DNA of 64,000 nt from Methylacidiphilum infernorum V4. Its GTDB lineage: Bacteria; Verrucomicrobiota; Verrucomicrobiia; Methylacidiphilales; Methylacidiphilaceae. A program made the translations under genes and the position numbers. Each line of letters opens with the position of its first letter. Positions within the stretch are counted from its first letter, which is position 1. Below, in pieces: positions 8,588 through 17,226 of this stretch. The stretch covers positions 1,550,001-1,614,000 of the forward strand of contig NC_010794.1 of assembly GCF_000019665.1 (NCBI RefSeq). The letters are read 5' to 3'. The notes under the pieces were generated by a model, which saw nothing but the letters and a program-made list of their open reading frames with translations, searched no databases and was not told the DNA's origin.

Positions 8588-9421
8588 ATGATGAGCAAGG
8601 ATAAGCCTCAAATTCCATCGGGAGAAAAAATGTTGGATATACCCGAGGGACTCTGGACTAAATGTCCCGGTTGCAACCGCTTTCTCTATACCAAGGAGCT
8701 GGAACTCAATCAATCGGTATGCCATTACTGCCAACACCATTTTCCCCTTAAAGCTCCCGAACGCATTGCCTGCATAACCGATCCGGGAAGTTTTATCGAA
8801 TGTGAAAAGCATTTGCATTCCGTCGATATTCTCGGCTTCAATGGGGAAAAGAGCTATCAAGAAAGACTGGATTACTACCGCAATAAAACCGCCCTGGATG
8901 AAGCGGTGGTATGCGGAAGCTGTACGATAGGCTCTATACCGGTCTTTCTCTGTGTCATGGATTTTGGCTTTCTTGGGGGAAGCATGGGGAGTGTCGTTGG
9001 AGAAAAAATAACGCGGATGATCGAAAAATCGCTCTCTGCAAAAACTCCCCTTCTCATTATCTCTGCTTCGGGGGGAGCGCGGATGTATGAAGGGATGTTT
9101 AGTCTCATGCAGATGGCTAAAACCGCTGCAGCCTTACAACGACTCTCCCAAGCCCACGTCCCCTACATTTCCCTCTTGACCAATCCAACAATGGCAGGGG
9201 TCATCGCCAGCTTTGCTTCACTGGGCGATGTCATTCTTGCTGAACCCAAGGCGATGATCGGTTTTGCCGGCAGTCGAGTAATCAAAGAAACAACGCAACA
9301 GGAGCTTCCCCCCGGGTTTCAAACGGCAGAGTTTTTGTTAGAAAAAGGGCTTATCGATAAGATCGTCCATAGAAAAGAATTGAGATCCACTCTCAAGCAG
9401 CTCCTCTATTTTTTGACCTGA
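8588..9421 (+). CDS. accD: Acetyl-CoA carboxylase carboxyltransferase subunit beta
   Basis: Beta partner of AccA. The N-terminal zinc ribbon is intact (CPGC, then CHYC, residues about 24-46). The crotonase-type core follows: DFGFLGGSMGSVVGEKI, SASGGARMYEGMFSLMQMAKT, NPTMAGVIASFASLGD and GFAGSRVI. The end AEFLLEKGLIDKIVHR is typical. 277 residues. Two adjacent ATGs (8588, 8591) are both possible starts. It closes the accA-CPBP-comF-accD run and is followed by a 232-base AT-rich gap. Confidence 0.96.
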   Translation: MMSKDKPQIPSGEKMLDIPEGLWTKCPGCNRFLYTKELELNQSVCHYCQHHFPLKAPERIACITDPGSFIECEKHLHSVDILGFNGEKSYQERLDYYRNKTALDEAVVCGSCTIGSIPVFLCVMDFGFLGGSMGSVVGEKITRMIEKSLSAKTPLLIISASGGARMYEGMFSLMQMAKTAAALQRLSQAHVPYISLLTNPTMAGVIASFASLGDVILAEPKAMIGFAGSRVIKETTQQELPPGFQTAEFLLEKGLIDKIVHRKELRSTLKQLLYFLT

Positions 9422-9653
9422 TTTCTTTTCCTTCATAAAGAAAGTTGCTTGAATTTTTTTGCTATCAGTGTTTCTTTGATTGAAAGTGAATTTTTGCTTT
9501 TAAGTAATTAAAGGGAGATTCTTTTGTCTATTAGCCATTTCTAAAAAAGTTCTATTCTTTCATTGCGCTTTTCTTATGCTTGAGAGCGATGAACATTCTT
9601 TGTGATAACTAACGAATTAAAAATAAAGAAAGAGGTAGAGATAAAGCTCAGGG

Positions 9654-11864
9654 ATGAAAAATGTCTTGTTTGTGTGTACCGGTAATATCTGTAGAAGTCC
9701 AATGGCCAAAGGGCTTTTCGAATCTCTGATCCCTGCAAACAAGGATATTCAAGTTGATTCTGCAGGCATTGGTGCTGTCGCCGGTCTCCCTCCAAGTCCC
9801 CATGCCATAGAGGTGATGGCCGAAATAGGCATTGACATTTCCCATATACGGAGCAAACCCGTCAGTTCAGAATTAATCAGAAAAGCCGATTTTATCTTTT
9901 GCATGAGCTATTCTCATCTCGACTCTCTTCTGCTCCTCTACCCCGATGCCGGTGATAAAATATTCCTTCTTCTTGAGTTTGCCCATGATTTGCCCATTAT
10001 GGCAAGAGAAATTCCCGATCCCATCGGGGGGTCCATCGAACTCTACAAGCTCTGCCGGGATCAGATGAGAGAGGTAATGCCTAAAATTTTATCTTTTGTC
10101 CTCAATGCCCCTTCTCCAGTAGCCGAATCCTCCCTTTCTGAATGCAAAAGCCGGGAAAAAAACAAGCTTTGTGTATTTCTTGGTTCCGATCGCAATGGAG
10201 ATACCCTCAAAAACCTTTGCAAAGAAATCCTTCACCACTGGCAGATTCCTGCTGAAGATATCCAAGCCGAAGATCCCATGGATATCCCTGCTATGATCGA
10301 AAGGATGGCCCTCGAACTTTACGAAACCCCTTTTTCTACCGGTATCCTTTTCTCAAAAAATGGGCTGGACATGGAGATCGCCGCTAATAAGATTCCTCAA
10401 ATCCGGGCTGTGCGCGCCTCCTCCCTGCAGGATATCCATACCGCCAGGAAGGAATTAAACTGCAATGTGTTATGCCTGGGTAGCCAGTATGTCAGAGCAG
10501 AGGATTTAGCCCAAATTTTAGAAGCCTGGCTTGCTCCTTTATTTGAAAAATCACCAAGCAAGGAAAATTTTGTTCAAACAGAACCCTTAACTCAGACTCC
10601 TATGCACATTTCTCATCAATCTACTTCAGCTTTATCCCGAGTTGATCCCAAAATATTTTTCCTGATAAAAAAAGAGGCTCAAAGACAAAATCAGAACCTC
10701 GAGCTCATCGCTTCTGAAAACTTCGCCAGCCCCGCAGTCATGGAAGCTCAGGGGAGCTGTCTAACGAACAAATACGCCGAAGGATACCCGGGACGCCGAT
10801 GGTATGGAGGGTGCGAAAACGTTGATGAAATCGAATCCCTTGCCATAGAAAGGGCAAAGGAGCTTTTCAAAGCCGAACACGTCAATGTTCAGCCCCATTC
10901 CGGCTCACAGGCCAACATGGCGGTGTATTTCGCCATGCTTAAGCCCTTCGAAACGATAATGAGCATGGATCTCAGCCATGGGGGACACTTGACACACGGC
11001 TTTAAAATGAATTTTTCGGGCAGGTTCTACAATGTTGTTCATTATGGGGTTAGCCCCAAAGACGAAAGAATTGATTACGACAGCCTTGAAGCAGCCGTAA
11101 AAGAACATAAACCAAGGATGTTGGTTGCCGGGGCTTCAGCTTACCCCGTTATCATCGATTTCCAAAGGCTAAAAACGATTGCCGACTCCGTCGGTGCCTA
11201 CCTCATGGTTGACATGGCTCACATAGCCGGGCTTGTTGCCGCGGGCCTCCATCCTTCACCGATACCTTATGCGGATTTCGTCACGACAACGACACACAAG
11301 ACCTTACGGGGCCCAAGGGGGGGGATTATTTTTTGCAAGGCGAGGTATAGCAAAGAAATAGACAGCCAAATCTTTCCCGGTATTCAAGGGGGTCCTCTTG
11401 TCCATGTCATCGCCGCTAAAGCGGTCTGTTTCCATGAAGCCTTGCAAGATTCTTTTGTCGAGTACCAAAGACAGGTGATCAAAAACGCCAAGGCCCTTGC
11501 CGAAGGGTTGAAGAAAAACGGGTACCGTCTCATATCCGGGGGAACGGAAAATCATCTTATCCTTGTTGACCTCAGACCCTTGGGGATCACGGGAAAAGAA
11601 GCGCAGGATATCCTTGATCGAGTAGGGATTACCGTCAATAAAAATACCCTGCCTTTTGACACCATCCCACCTTACCAGGGAGGCGGGATCCGTATCGGCT
11701 CCCCGGCCGTGACTACCCGCGGAATGAAGGAAAATGAAATGTTTGATATTGCTGAATGGATTCATAGGGCTTTGACAGGCCGTAATGATCCTCATACCCT
11801 TGAAAAAATAAGGCAATCGGTCTTGGAGCTAACGAGCAGATTCCCACTCCCCTTTGACAAATAA
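9654..11864 (+). CDS. glyA: Three-domain fusion: LMW tyrosine phosphatase + RpiB-like + serine hydroxymethyltransferase
   Basis: One uninterrupted 736-residue frame. Residues 1 to about 155 are a low-molecular-weight protein tyrosine phosphatase with the P-loop CTGNICRS (Cys8, Arg14) and a DPIGG acid loop near residue 122. Ile12 in the loop is the tyrosine-phosphatase form; arginine phosphatases such as YwlE have Thr there. Residues about 168-300 resemble RpiB (ribose-5-phosphate isomerase B; IAANK...[16 protein letters not shown]). The catalytic Cys of the GILICGTG motif is Ser234, and the CDH motif near the start reads SDRN, so this domain is probably inactive. Residues about 324-736 are a complete GlyA, with LIASENFAS, the PLP lysine 549 in [14 protein letters not shown], and GSPAVTTRG. 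The domain order follows the Bacillus subtilis gene order ywlE-ywlF-ywlG-glyA. It makes glycine and one-carbon units from serine. Confidence 0.95.
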   Translation: MKNVLFVCTGNICRSPMAKGLFESLIPANKDIQVDSAGIGAVAGLPPSPHAIEVMAEIGIDISHIRSKPVSSELIRKADFIFCMSYSHLDSLLLLYPDAGDKIFLLLEFAHDLPIMAREIPDPIGGSIELYKLCRDQMREVMPKILSFVLNAPSPVAESSLSECKSREKNKLCVFLGSDRNGDTLKNLCKEILHHWQIPAEDIQAEDPMDIPAMIERMALELYETPFSTGILFSKNGLDMEIAANKIPQIRAVRASSLQDIHTARKELNCNVLCLGSQYVRAEDLAQILEAWLAPLFEKSPSKENFVQTEPLTQTPMHISHQSTSALSRVDPKIFFLIKKEAQRQNQNLELIASENFASPAVMEAQGSCLTNKYAEGYPGRRWYGGCENVDEIESLAIERAKELFKAEHVNVQPHSGSQANMAVYFAMLKPFETIMSMDLSHGGHLTHGFKMNFSGRFYNVVHYGVSPKDERIDYDSLEAAVKEHKPRMLVAGASAYPVIIDFQRLKTIADSVGAYLMVDMAHIAGLVAAGLHPSPIPYADFVTTTTHKTLRGPRGGIIFCKARYSKEIDSQIFPGIQGGPLVHVIAAKAVCFHEALQDSFVEYQRQVIKNAKALAEGLKKNGYRLISGGTENHLILVDLRPLGITGKEAQDILDRVGITVNKNTLPFDTIPPYQGGGIRIGSPAVTTRGMKENEMFDIAEWIHRALTGRNDPHTLEKIRQSVLELTSRFPLPFDK

Positions 11865-11958
11865 CAAGCCTGTATGCTATGCAAAGCTCTAGAGTTGACA
11901 TCTTCATGCTGACTCTTATTAAATGAAAACCAAAATTAACCCCTAAAAAGAAAGTCCC

Positions 11959-12396
11959 ATGCATAAATTAAAAAAATATTTAAAATTAAGCGATTATTAT
12001 CGACACGGAAAAAAGCTATTCTCGGCCCTGTTGTTCCTTTCTCTTTTAGCTGGTTGCAACCCCTCATCGAAGAGCGGAGATGGAGCGGATAAGAAAAAAG
12101 AAGAAGCCCCTTCCCTGGAATCCTCTTCTCCTGAGCCGGCTTCCCCTTCGCCAGAGTTTGCAGCACCAAAGCAAAAAGAAGAAAGTCAACCCGCTTCCAG
12201 CTCTAAGCCCGAAGAACAAGCTCAATCCCAGGAAGCTGCTGCCAATCCAACCCAAGCTCCCCTGCAAGAGGAGAAAAAAGAGGCTGCCGATACAGGCAAA
12301 GAAGCGACTAACATAGAAAAAGAGGCAAAACAGAAGGCCGAAGGTGTTCAGCCCCAGGCTCCTTCTCCGGTTCCTCCCGAGCCTCAAAATCCCTAG
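11959..12396 (+). CDS. Putative lipoprotein, low-complexity
   Basis: 145 residues. A basic N-terminus and hydrophobic stretch lead to the lipobox LLAGC (Cys about residue 33), pointing to a lipid-anchored envelope protein. The rest is low-complexity Pro/Glu/Lys/Ala/Ser sequence with no recognisable domain, probably an unstructured spacer. The start ATG has a plausible AAAGAAAG upstream. It lies between the GlyA fusion and the SRP RNA gene. Function unknown. Confidence 0.7.
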   Translation: MHKLKKYLKLSDYYRHGKKLFSALLFLSLLAGCNPSSKSGDGADKKKEEAPSLESSSPEPASPSPEFAAPKQKEESQPASSSKPEEQAQSQEAAANPTQAPLQEEKKEAADTGKEATNIEKEAKQKAEGVQPQAPSPVPPEPQNP

Positions 12397-12473
12397 AAAC
12401 GGTTTATTCAACCGGCCAACATTGTTTGTTTTCTTTCTTTGCAGGGAAAGAAAATCCGAATAATATTTAATCA

Positions 12474-12561
12474 CCAAGGGCAGTAAAGGCTCAGGCAAGC
12501 TAACCCCGCCAGGTCCGAAAGGAAGCAACGGTAACTTGACCTTGCCTGTTACTGTCCTTGG
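12474..12561 (+). ncRNA. ffs: Small signal recognition particle RNA (4.5S-type)
   Basis: The apical domain ggtccgaaaggaagcaacgg (12512-12531) is the conserved SRP RNA tetraloop and asymmetric-loop region that binds Ffh. The ends pair: CCAAGGGCAGTAA (12474-12486) against TTACTGTCCTTGG (12549-12561), with a single G-U, and inner segments TCAGGCAAG / CTTGCCTG continue the rod. This is the short Alu-less form. Its position just before dnaX-ybaB-recR is the same as in Bacillus. The dnaX start codon lies 16 bases after the end. Confidence 0.93.
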
Positions 12562-12577
12562 CCTGATCCCTTCATTC

Positions 12578-14392
12578 ATGTACCAGGTTTTTAGCAGGAA
12601 ATATCGTCCAAGGGTTTTCTCCGAAGTCGTAGGGCAAGAGCATGTGGTACGAACATTAAAAAACGCTATTCGGTTAGGCAGGGTCGCCCATGCTTACCTT
12701 TTCTCCGGGCCCAGGGGAACCGGGAAGACCACTCTGGCCCGAATCTTGGCAAAATCCCTTAACTGTGCCGATGGACCCAATGCCGATTTTGATCCCGACG
12801 ATCCCATTTGCCTGGATATTGATGCGGGAAGATCGCTTGATTGCATCGAAATTGATGGAGCATCGAACAACGGCGTCGATCAAGTGCGTGAGCTCAGGGA
12901 AGCGGCCAAATCACTCCCTGTCCAATCCCGCTATAAAATTTACATCATCGATGAAGTCCACATGCTTACGCAGGCAGCATTCAATGCCCTATTGAAAATT
13001 CTTGAAGAGCCTCCAGCTCATGTGAAATTCATTTTTGCCACGACAGAACCCTACAAAATCCCCCCCACCGTCAGTTCCCGCTGCCAGAGATTTCATTTCA
13101 AACGCATTCCCCGCAGGCTCATTGCCGATCATCTTCAAAAAATCTGCATCCAAGAAAAGATCGATGCGGAGCGCAAAGCCCTGGAAATGATTGCCGACAT
13201 CAGCGAAGGAGCCCTTCGCGATGCCGAGGTCGCCCTAGACCAATTAATCAGTTTTTATGGGGAGAAGATCGATCAATCTTCCGTTCAGGAAATGTTCGGT
13301 TTAGTAGGTATTGAACCCTTGTGTCGGCTGCTTACCGACCTCGCCCAAGGAGATGGTCGGGGGGCATTAAAAGAAGCCCACCAGCTTCTTGAATCGGGAA
13401 AAGATCCTCTCTCTCTTCTTCGGAGCTTCCGCAACCTTCTTCATGACATCGCCCTTTACATGGCTTCTGTCGAATCACTAGGACTGGAGCTTGACCCTGA
13501 AGAATTGGATCAGGTGCGGTCAATGTCCAGCCGGCTTTCCCTATCCTTTGTCATAAACCTGCTAGAAGCCATAGACCAGTGGGAAAACAAGCTCCGTTAT
13601 GCCCTTCATAAAGAAGTGCTTTTTGAAATCGCGATTCTTGAACTTTCCCAACTTAAAGAAAAAGTGGCCATAGAAGAGCTTTTAGCCCAATGGAGGGTAC
13701 AGGGAGAAGAAAGCAGTGAAAATTTAAAAGGGGAAAAAACGGCCCTTTCTACTCCTCCTTTGCCGGAAGAGCAGGGAAAGAAAGAGGAAGAAACAACTCT
13801 ACCCCAAGCCCTATTTCCTTCGGTCCAAGCAGGCAATCCTCCCTCCGGCACCAAAGAACAACCTCAAGGAGGCTCTCTAACCCCCGTTGGAACCCAAAAA
13901 AAAGAGCAAACAGCCGCAGAGCTCTTTTCCCATTCTCCTCCCCCGTTATCACCCCAAGAACAGTGGGCTAAGCTCGTTGAATCTTTTGCCGCCGATAAAG
14001 CTGACTTCAGGTCTCTTGCCGATAAGCTCTACTTTTATGAATGTCGCAGTGAAGAACTGATCATTCAACATGCCCTTACAGAGGAGGATTTTTCCAGGCG
14101 GCTTTCTCCCTTTATCCCCTTGCTGGCAAAAGAAGTAAAAAAAGTCTTCAACAAAAAGCTCTCCTTCTACCCCCTCCATTTAAAGCCATCCGGCTTGACG
14201 GCGGCGGAAAGCCCTACAAAAAACAAAAGAAAAAGTTATTCCCCGACCCCGGAAAAAAATAATCCTCCCCAGGAGCATTTCCTCGTTGACGAAGCGAGCC
14301 TTAAAAATGATCCTTTAATAAAAGAAGCCCTTGAGCTTTTCAAGGGTAAAATATTAAGAATAGAAAACCCAAAAGTCGAAGGTAGTCCGTGA
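12578..14392 (+). CDS. dnaX: DNA polymerase III subunit gamma/tau
   Basis: Clamp-loader ATPase of the replisome. The AAA+ core shows [16 protein letters not shown], Walker [10 protein letters not shown], Walker [26 protein letters not shown] and SEGALRDAE. The usual zinc module (four Cys between Walker A and the [13 protein letters not shown] motif) is reduced to two Cys, with an Asp/Pro-rich loop in place of CxxCxxC. After about residue 370 comes a Pro/Glu/Lys-rich linker and a C-terminal tau-type domain. An A8G run at 13896-13904 (codons 440-442) could allow slippage to a shorter gamma form. The start is the ATG at 12578; an upstream in-frame TTG lies inside the SRP RNA. It overlaps ybaB by four bases. 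Confidence 0.95.
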
Positions 14393-14697
14393 ACATCAAC
14401 AAACTGCTTAAACAAGCCCAAAAATTACAGGAAGAAGCAAAAAAAATCCAGGAGCAGATGGCTTCGCTTTCCTTCGAAGGAGAGAGCGGTGGAGGCAAAG
14501 TGAAGGCGACCGTCAATGGAGAAGGGTTCCTTTTGAAAATGCATGTTGATCCCACCCTTCTGGAAGCCAAGGATAACGAAATGATCGAAGATCTCATCGT
14601 TGTTGCCGTCCAAGCGGCACAAGAAAAAGCCAAGGAAGCTTCCCAAAGCCAATTCCAAAAGCTCGGTGGAAACTTAGGCATTCCCGGCATGTTTTAG
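14389..14697 (+). CDS. ybaB: YbaB/EbfC nucleoid-associated protein
   Basis: Small DNA-binding dimer found next to dnaX and recR in most bacteria; it bends or bridges DNA and is linked to recombination repair. The N-terminal helix ([20 protein letters not shown]) and the middle [13 protein letters not shown] segment are the family pattern. The C-terminus ends in a Gly-rich [10 protein letters not shown] tail. 102 residues. Starts at a GTG overlapping the dnaX stop (GTGA) and ends 21 bases before recR. Confidence 0.93.
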
Positions 14698-14718
14698 TCT
14701 CCCGGCAAGTAAAAGAAA

Positions 14719-15318
14719 ATGATCGATTTTCCTCCCGCCATCCAAAACCTTATTCATAGCTTGAAAGAACTGCCGGGTATCGGCCCTCGGTCAGCCGAAA
14801 GGATAACCCTATATCTATTGGAAGAAACCAAGGGGACAAAACAGAAACTGGCGCAGTCCATAAACGAAATAGGGGCGAAAATTAAGCCCTGCTCGCGCTG
14901 TGGTTTTTATACCGAAGAGACCCTCTGTTCGATCTGCCTGGATCATTCCCGGGACAAGCAATGCTTCTGCTTAGTCATCCATCCTATAGACGTCATAAAA
15001 ATTGAAAGGACAGGCGCTTTTCGAGGCGTGTATCATGTCCTCGGGAAAAAAATCTCCCCTCTTGAAGGCCACGTTCCAGAAGATCTTCCTCTTTCTCCGC
15101 TGCTCCAGAGGATAGACGAAGAAAAACCCAGAGAAATCATTTTAGCCTTTGGGACCGATGCGGAAGCCGAAGCCACAGCCTTGTACATTGGGCAGATTCT
15201 CAAAAAAAGGGCCATCAGGGTTTCTTCGCTGGCCATGGGACTTCCTGCTGGAAGTGGGCTTGAATATGCCGACAGCGTTACGCTCAGCTATGCTTTGTCA
15301 GGAAGGAGAGAACTCTAA
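14719..15318 (+). CDS. recR: Recombination protein RecR
   Basis: Part of the RecFOR pathway, loading RecA at single-strand gaps. Domains in order: helix-hairpin-helix LPGIGPRSAERI (about residues 13-25), the C4 zinc finger CSRC...CSIC (around 57-76), and a Toprim domain with VIHPIDVIKIERTGAFRGVYHVLGG-like sequence (here ending GKK) and the later AFGTDAEAEATALYI. 199 residues, the standard length. It closes the ffs-dnaX-ybaB-recR block. Confidence 0.96.
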   Translation: MIDFPPAIQNLIHSLKELPGIGPRSAERITLYLLEETKGTKQKLAQSINEIGAKIKPCSRCGFYTEETLCSICLDHSRDKQCFCLVIHPIDVIKIERTGAFRGVYHVLGKKISPLEGHVPEDLPLSPLLQRIDEEKPREIILAFGTDAEAEATALYIGQILKKRAIRVSSLAMGLPAGSGLEYADSVTLSYALSGRREL

Positions 15319-15383
15319 GCCTTTTCTCATTTATTTTATTCATTGCTTTCAGAAAATCGTTTTTGTAAAAGTGAGCCTATAGG

Positions 15384-15695
15384 ATGAGAGGATTAAAAAT
15401 AACATTTCTTTTCTTTTTTTTGCTCCTTCCCATCTCCGGCCATGCCCTTTTGGTAGAGACTTCCAAAGGCCACAGGCTTACTATTCTTCAACCCCACGCA
15501 GCCAAAAGTGGTGAAAAAAACAACTCAAAGGATATCCCAAAAGGGAAGGTCTATGTTCAGCCCCTTATTGCAGGCTCTCCTTCTCCTAACAAAGCTAATC
15601 TTACAAAGACGAAATTGCTCGCCAAAAAAGCTAAATCTTCCCTCTTACCAAAAAACAGGGGAAAAAATCCATCGAACAAGGGCAATAAACTCTAA
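15384..15695 (+). CDS. Small secreted basic protein, unknown
   Basis: 103 residues. Positions 1-21 form a clear signal peptide (hydrophobic FLFFFLLLPISG, cleavage after HA). The mature part is Lys/Asn/Pro-rich (many KNR, KAK, NKGN runs) and probably disordered. I recognise no domain. It starts 65 bases after recR on the same strand and runs toward the thioredoxin-like gene. Codon use looks normal. Confidence 0.55.
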   Translation: MRGLKITFLFFFLLLPISGHALLVETSKGHRLTILQPHAAKSGEKNNSKDIPKGKVYVQPLIAGSPSPNKANLTKTKLLAKKAKSSLLPKNRGKNPSNKGNKL

Positions 15696-15768
15696 AACCG
15701 CTTCAAACAACCCATTTATCCAACGACAAAGCCCCTGGCAGGGGACTCAGCCACCAAGCAGGCTTTCT

Positions 15769-16350
15769 TCAAAAGTTCCACCATGAAGGTTCATTTCCCG
15801 GTTTCCATTTTAGGCTACAACCAATACTCGGTTTCTGGTCGGTATCGACTTTTTCACCCCTAAGGACCGCTTCAATGGCACGGGAAAGATCGGCCCCTGT
15901 GACCTCCAGGGGACTGTTCGGCCTGCTTTCGTCATACCGGCCCCTATAAACGAGCTTTCTGTCCTTGTCAAAAAGAAAGAAATCGGGAGTGCAAGCTGCT
16001 CTATAAGCTTTTGCCGTTTCCTGGGTTTCGTCAAAAAGGTAGGGAAAAGTGTAGCCGTATTGAAGAGCTTCTTCTTTCATTTTTTCAGGACTGTCATCAG
16101 GATACCTCTGGATATCGTTGGAGTTAATGGCTACCGCAGCAAGCCCCTCTTTTTGATATTTTGCGATCATCTGGACTAAATGGCCCCTGATATGTTTCAC
16201 ATAAGGACAGTGGTTGCAAATAAACATCACGAGCAAAGCCGGGGAAGCCTTGAAATCATCAAGGGTATAAATTTTCCCGCTTATTGCATCGGGCAACGCA
16301 AAGGCAGGGGCTTGTGTCCCCAAGGGAAGCATAACCGAAGCAACGGCCAT
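15769..16350 (-). CDS. Thioredoxin-family protein (AhpC/TSA-like fold)
   Basis: 193 residues of thioredoxin fold with the redox pair in FICNHCPYVKH (CxxC, around residues 45-48). The later FLFDKDRKLVYRGRYD segment carries the fold's beta strands, and the end reads PSIGCSLKWKPGNEP, characteristic of this small group of cytoplasmic peroxiredoxin/thioredoxin-like proteins. The third Cys in IGCS is conserved in the group. It has no obvious signal peptide. Reduction partner and substrate are unknown. Divergent from the universal stress protein gene, with only 72 bases between them. Confidence 0.85.
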   Translation of the reverse strand: MAVASVMLPLGTQAPAFALPDAISGKIYTLDDFKASPALLVMFICNHCPYVKHIRGHLVQMIAKYQKEGLAAVAINSNDIQRYPDDSPEKMKEEALQYGYTFPYLFDETQETAKAYRAACTPDFFLFDKDRKLVYRGRYDESRPNSPLEVTGADLSRAIEAVLRGEKVDTDQKPSIGCSLKWKPGNEPSWWNF

Positions 16351-16422
16351 AAGATTTTCCTTCTTTGATTTTTTAAAACTATTATGAAATAAAAAATAAA
16401 AGTAAACAAAGAGTTATATCCA

Positions 16423-16869
16423 ATGTACTCAAAAATCCTTGTTGCCTATGATCGATCCAAGGGAGGCAAGTTAGCCGTAGAGGAAGCTTTCTGCCTGGCT
16501 AAAACACTCCACTGCCAACTCGGTGTCATCTGGGTTGTTCCTCCCATTCCCTACTATGCGATAACGCTTGTCATCGAACATGAAGAAGAAGAAGAGGGAG
16601 AAAAGACCTTCCTTGGAGAAATAAAAAAAGACATAGAAGAAGCTGAAAAGAGATGGGGGCTAAAAGTATTAGAATTTCACAAGAGATACGGGCATCCCGC
16701 CTTGGAGATAGTCTATTGTGCAAACGAAAATGGGTATGACCTCATCGTTCTCGGCCATAGCGGGTATTCGGGAGCTCTGGGCAGGGCGCTGGGGAGTACG
16801 GCCGCTCGGGTAAGTGAAGAAGCAAGATGCTCGGTTCTCATCGCCCGCCATCCTCCCCCTGAACATTAA
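16423..16869 (+). CDS. Universal stress protein (UspA family)
   Basis: Single-domain Usp of 148 residues with the Rossmann-like opening KILVAYDRSKGGKLAVEEA. The ATP-binding signature is GHSGYSGALGRALGSTA, matching G2xG9xG(S/T), so it is probably an ATP-binding member. An acidic run (EHEEEEEGE) lies in the loop after the second strand. Such proteins respond to stress, but the specific role is unknown. It is followed by a 357-base gap before cysI. Confidence 0.88.
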   Translation: MYSKILVAYDRSKGGKLAVEEAFCLAKTLHCQLGVIWVVPPIPYYAITLVIEHEEEEEGEKTFLGEIKKDIEEAEKRWGLKVLEFHKRYGHPALEIVYCANENGYDLIVLGHSGYSGALGRALGSTAARVSEEARCSVLIARHPPPEH

Positions 16870-17226
16870 AAAAAAATGCCAAGAGAGTTGCTTCCATGGC
16901 CTTCTAAGGAAAGCTAAAAGAGAGAAAAAAAAGACCTCTTAAGAAGAGGGAAGTCTAGCTGCTTGAGATTATTTTTTTTAGCCCCTCCTTACCTTGTGGA
17001 AGGAAAAGCCGGCAAGCCAGCTATTTACTTTATCTTCAAGCGTAACCCCCCCTTTTTTTCGGTGCTAGGCCCGGGATAACTTGCCCTTGGGGAATTCTTC
17101 TAAAAGATAAACCTTTTTTTATGGGGTTACACAAGCCGCAAGAGAAGATTTCACAAATTCCAATTTTTTTCTTTTATTTTTTTAAATTTATCTTATTTTC
17201 CTATTATATCTATAGAGAATATTGCT
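16870..17226. other. Gap between the stress protein gene and cysI, with inverted repeats
   Basis: No gene. A small hairpin (CCTCTT AAG AAGAGG, about 16935-16949) may end the upstream transcript, but no T-run follows directly. Farther on, GTAACCCC (17042-17049) and GGGGTTAC (17123-17130) are exact inverted repeats enclosing 73 bases that contain GGCCCGGG. From 17160 the sequence is very AT-rich and leads into the shared 15-bp box at 17205. I could not match the structured part to a known riboswitch. Confidence 0.5.
17205..17219 (+). promoter_or_regulatory. 15-bp box shared with the GntR gene promoter
   Basis: TATATCTATAGAGAA ends seven bases before the cysI start codon. The identical 15 bases stand upstream of the GntR/UTRA gene (19844-19858, other strand), in both cases with a TTAAATTTA-like stretch 14-22 bases further upstream. 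The core TATATCTATA is an imperfect palindrome. I infer an operator for that regulator. The box may also contain a -10 element (TATTAT). Confidence 0.5.

Noticed and set aside
12536-12577. TTG start for dnaX 14 codons upstream
   Set aside because: It lies inside the SRP RNA 3' strand. The ATG at 12578 begins exactly at the conserved [11 protein letters not shown].
12064-12579. 171-codon minus-strand frame over the lipoprotein gene and SRP RNA
   Set aside because: Antisense to low-complexity sequence; repeated Leu/Gly/Phe/Arg pattern is the mirror of the Pro/Glu/Lys repeats.
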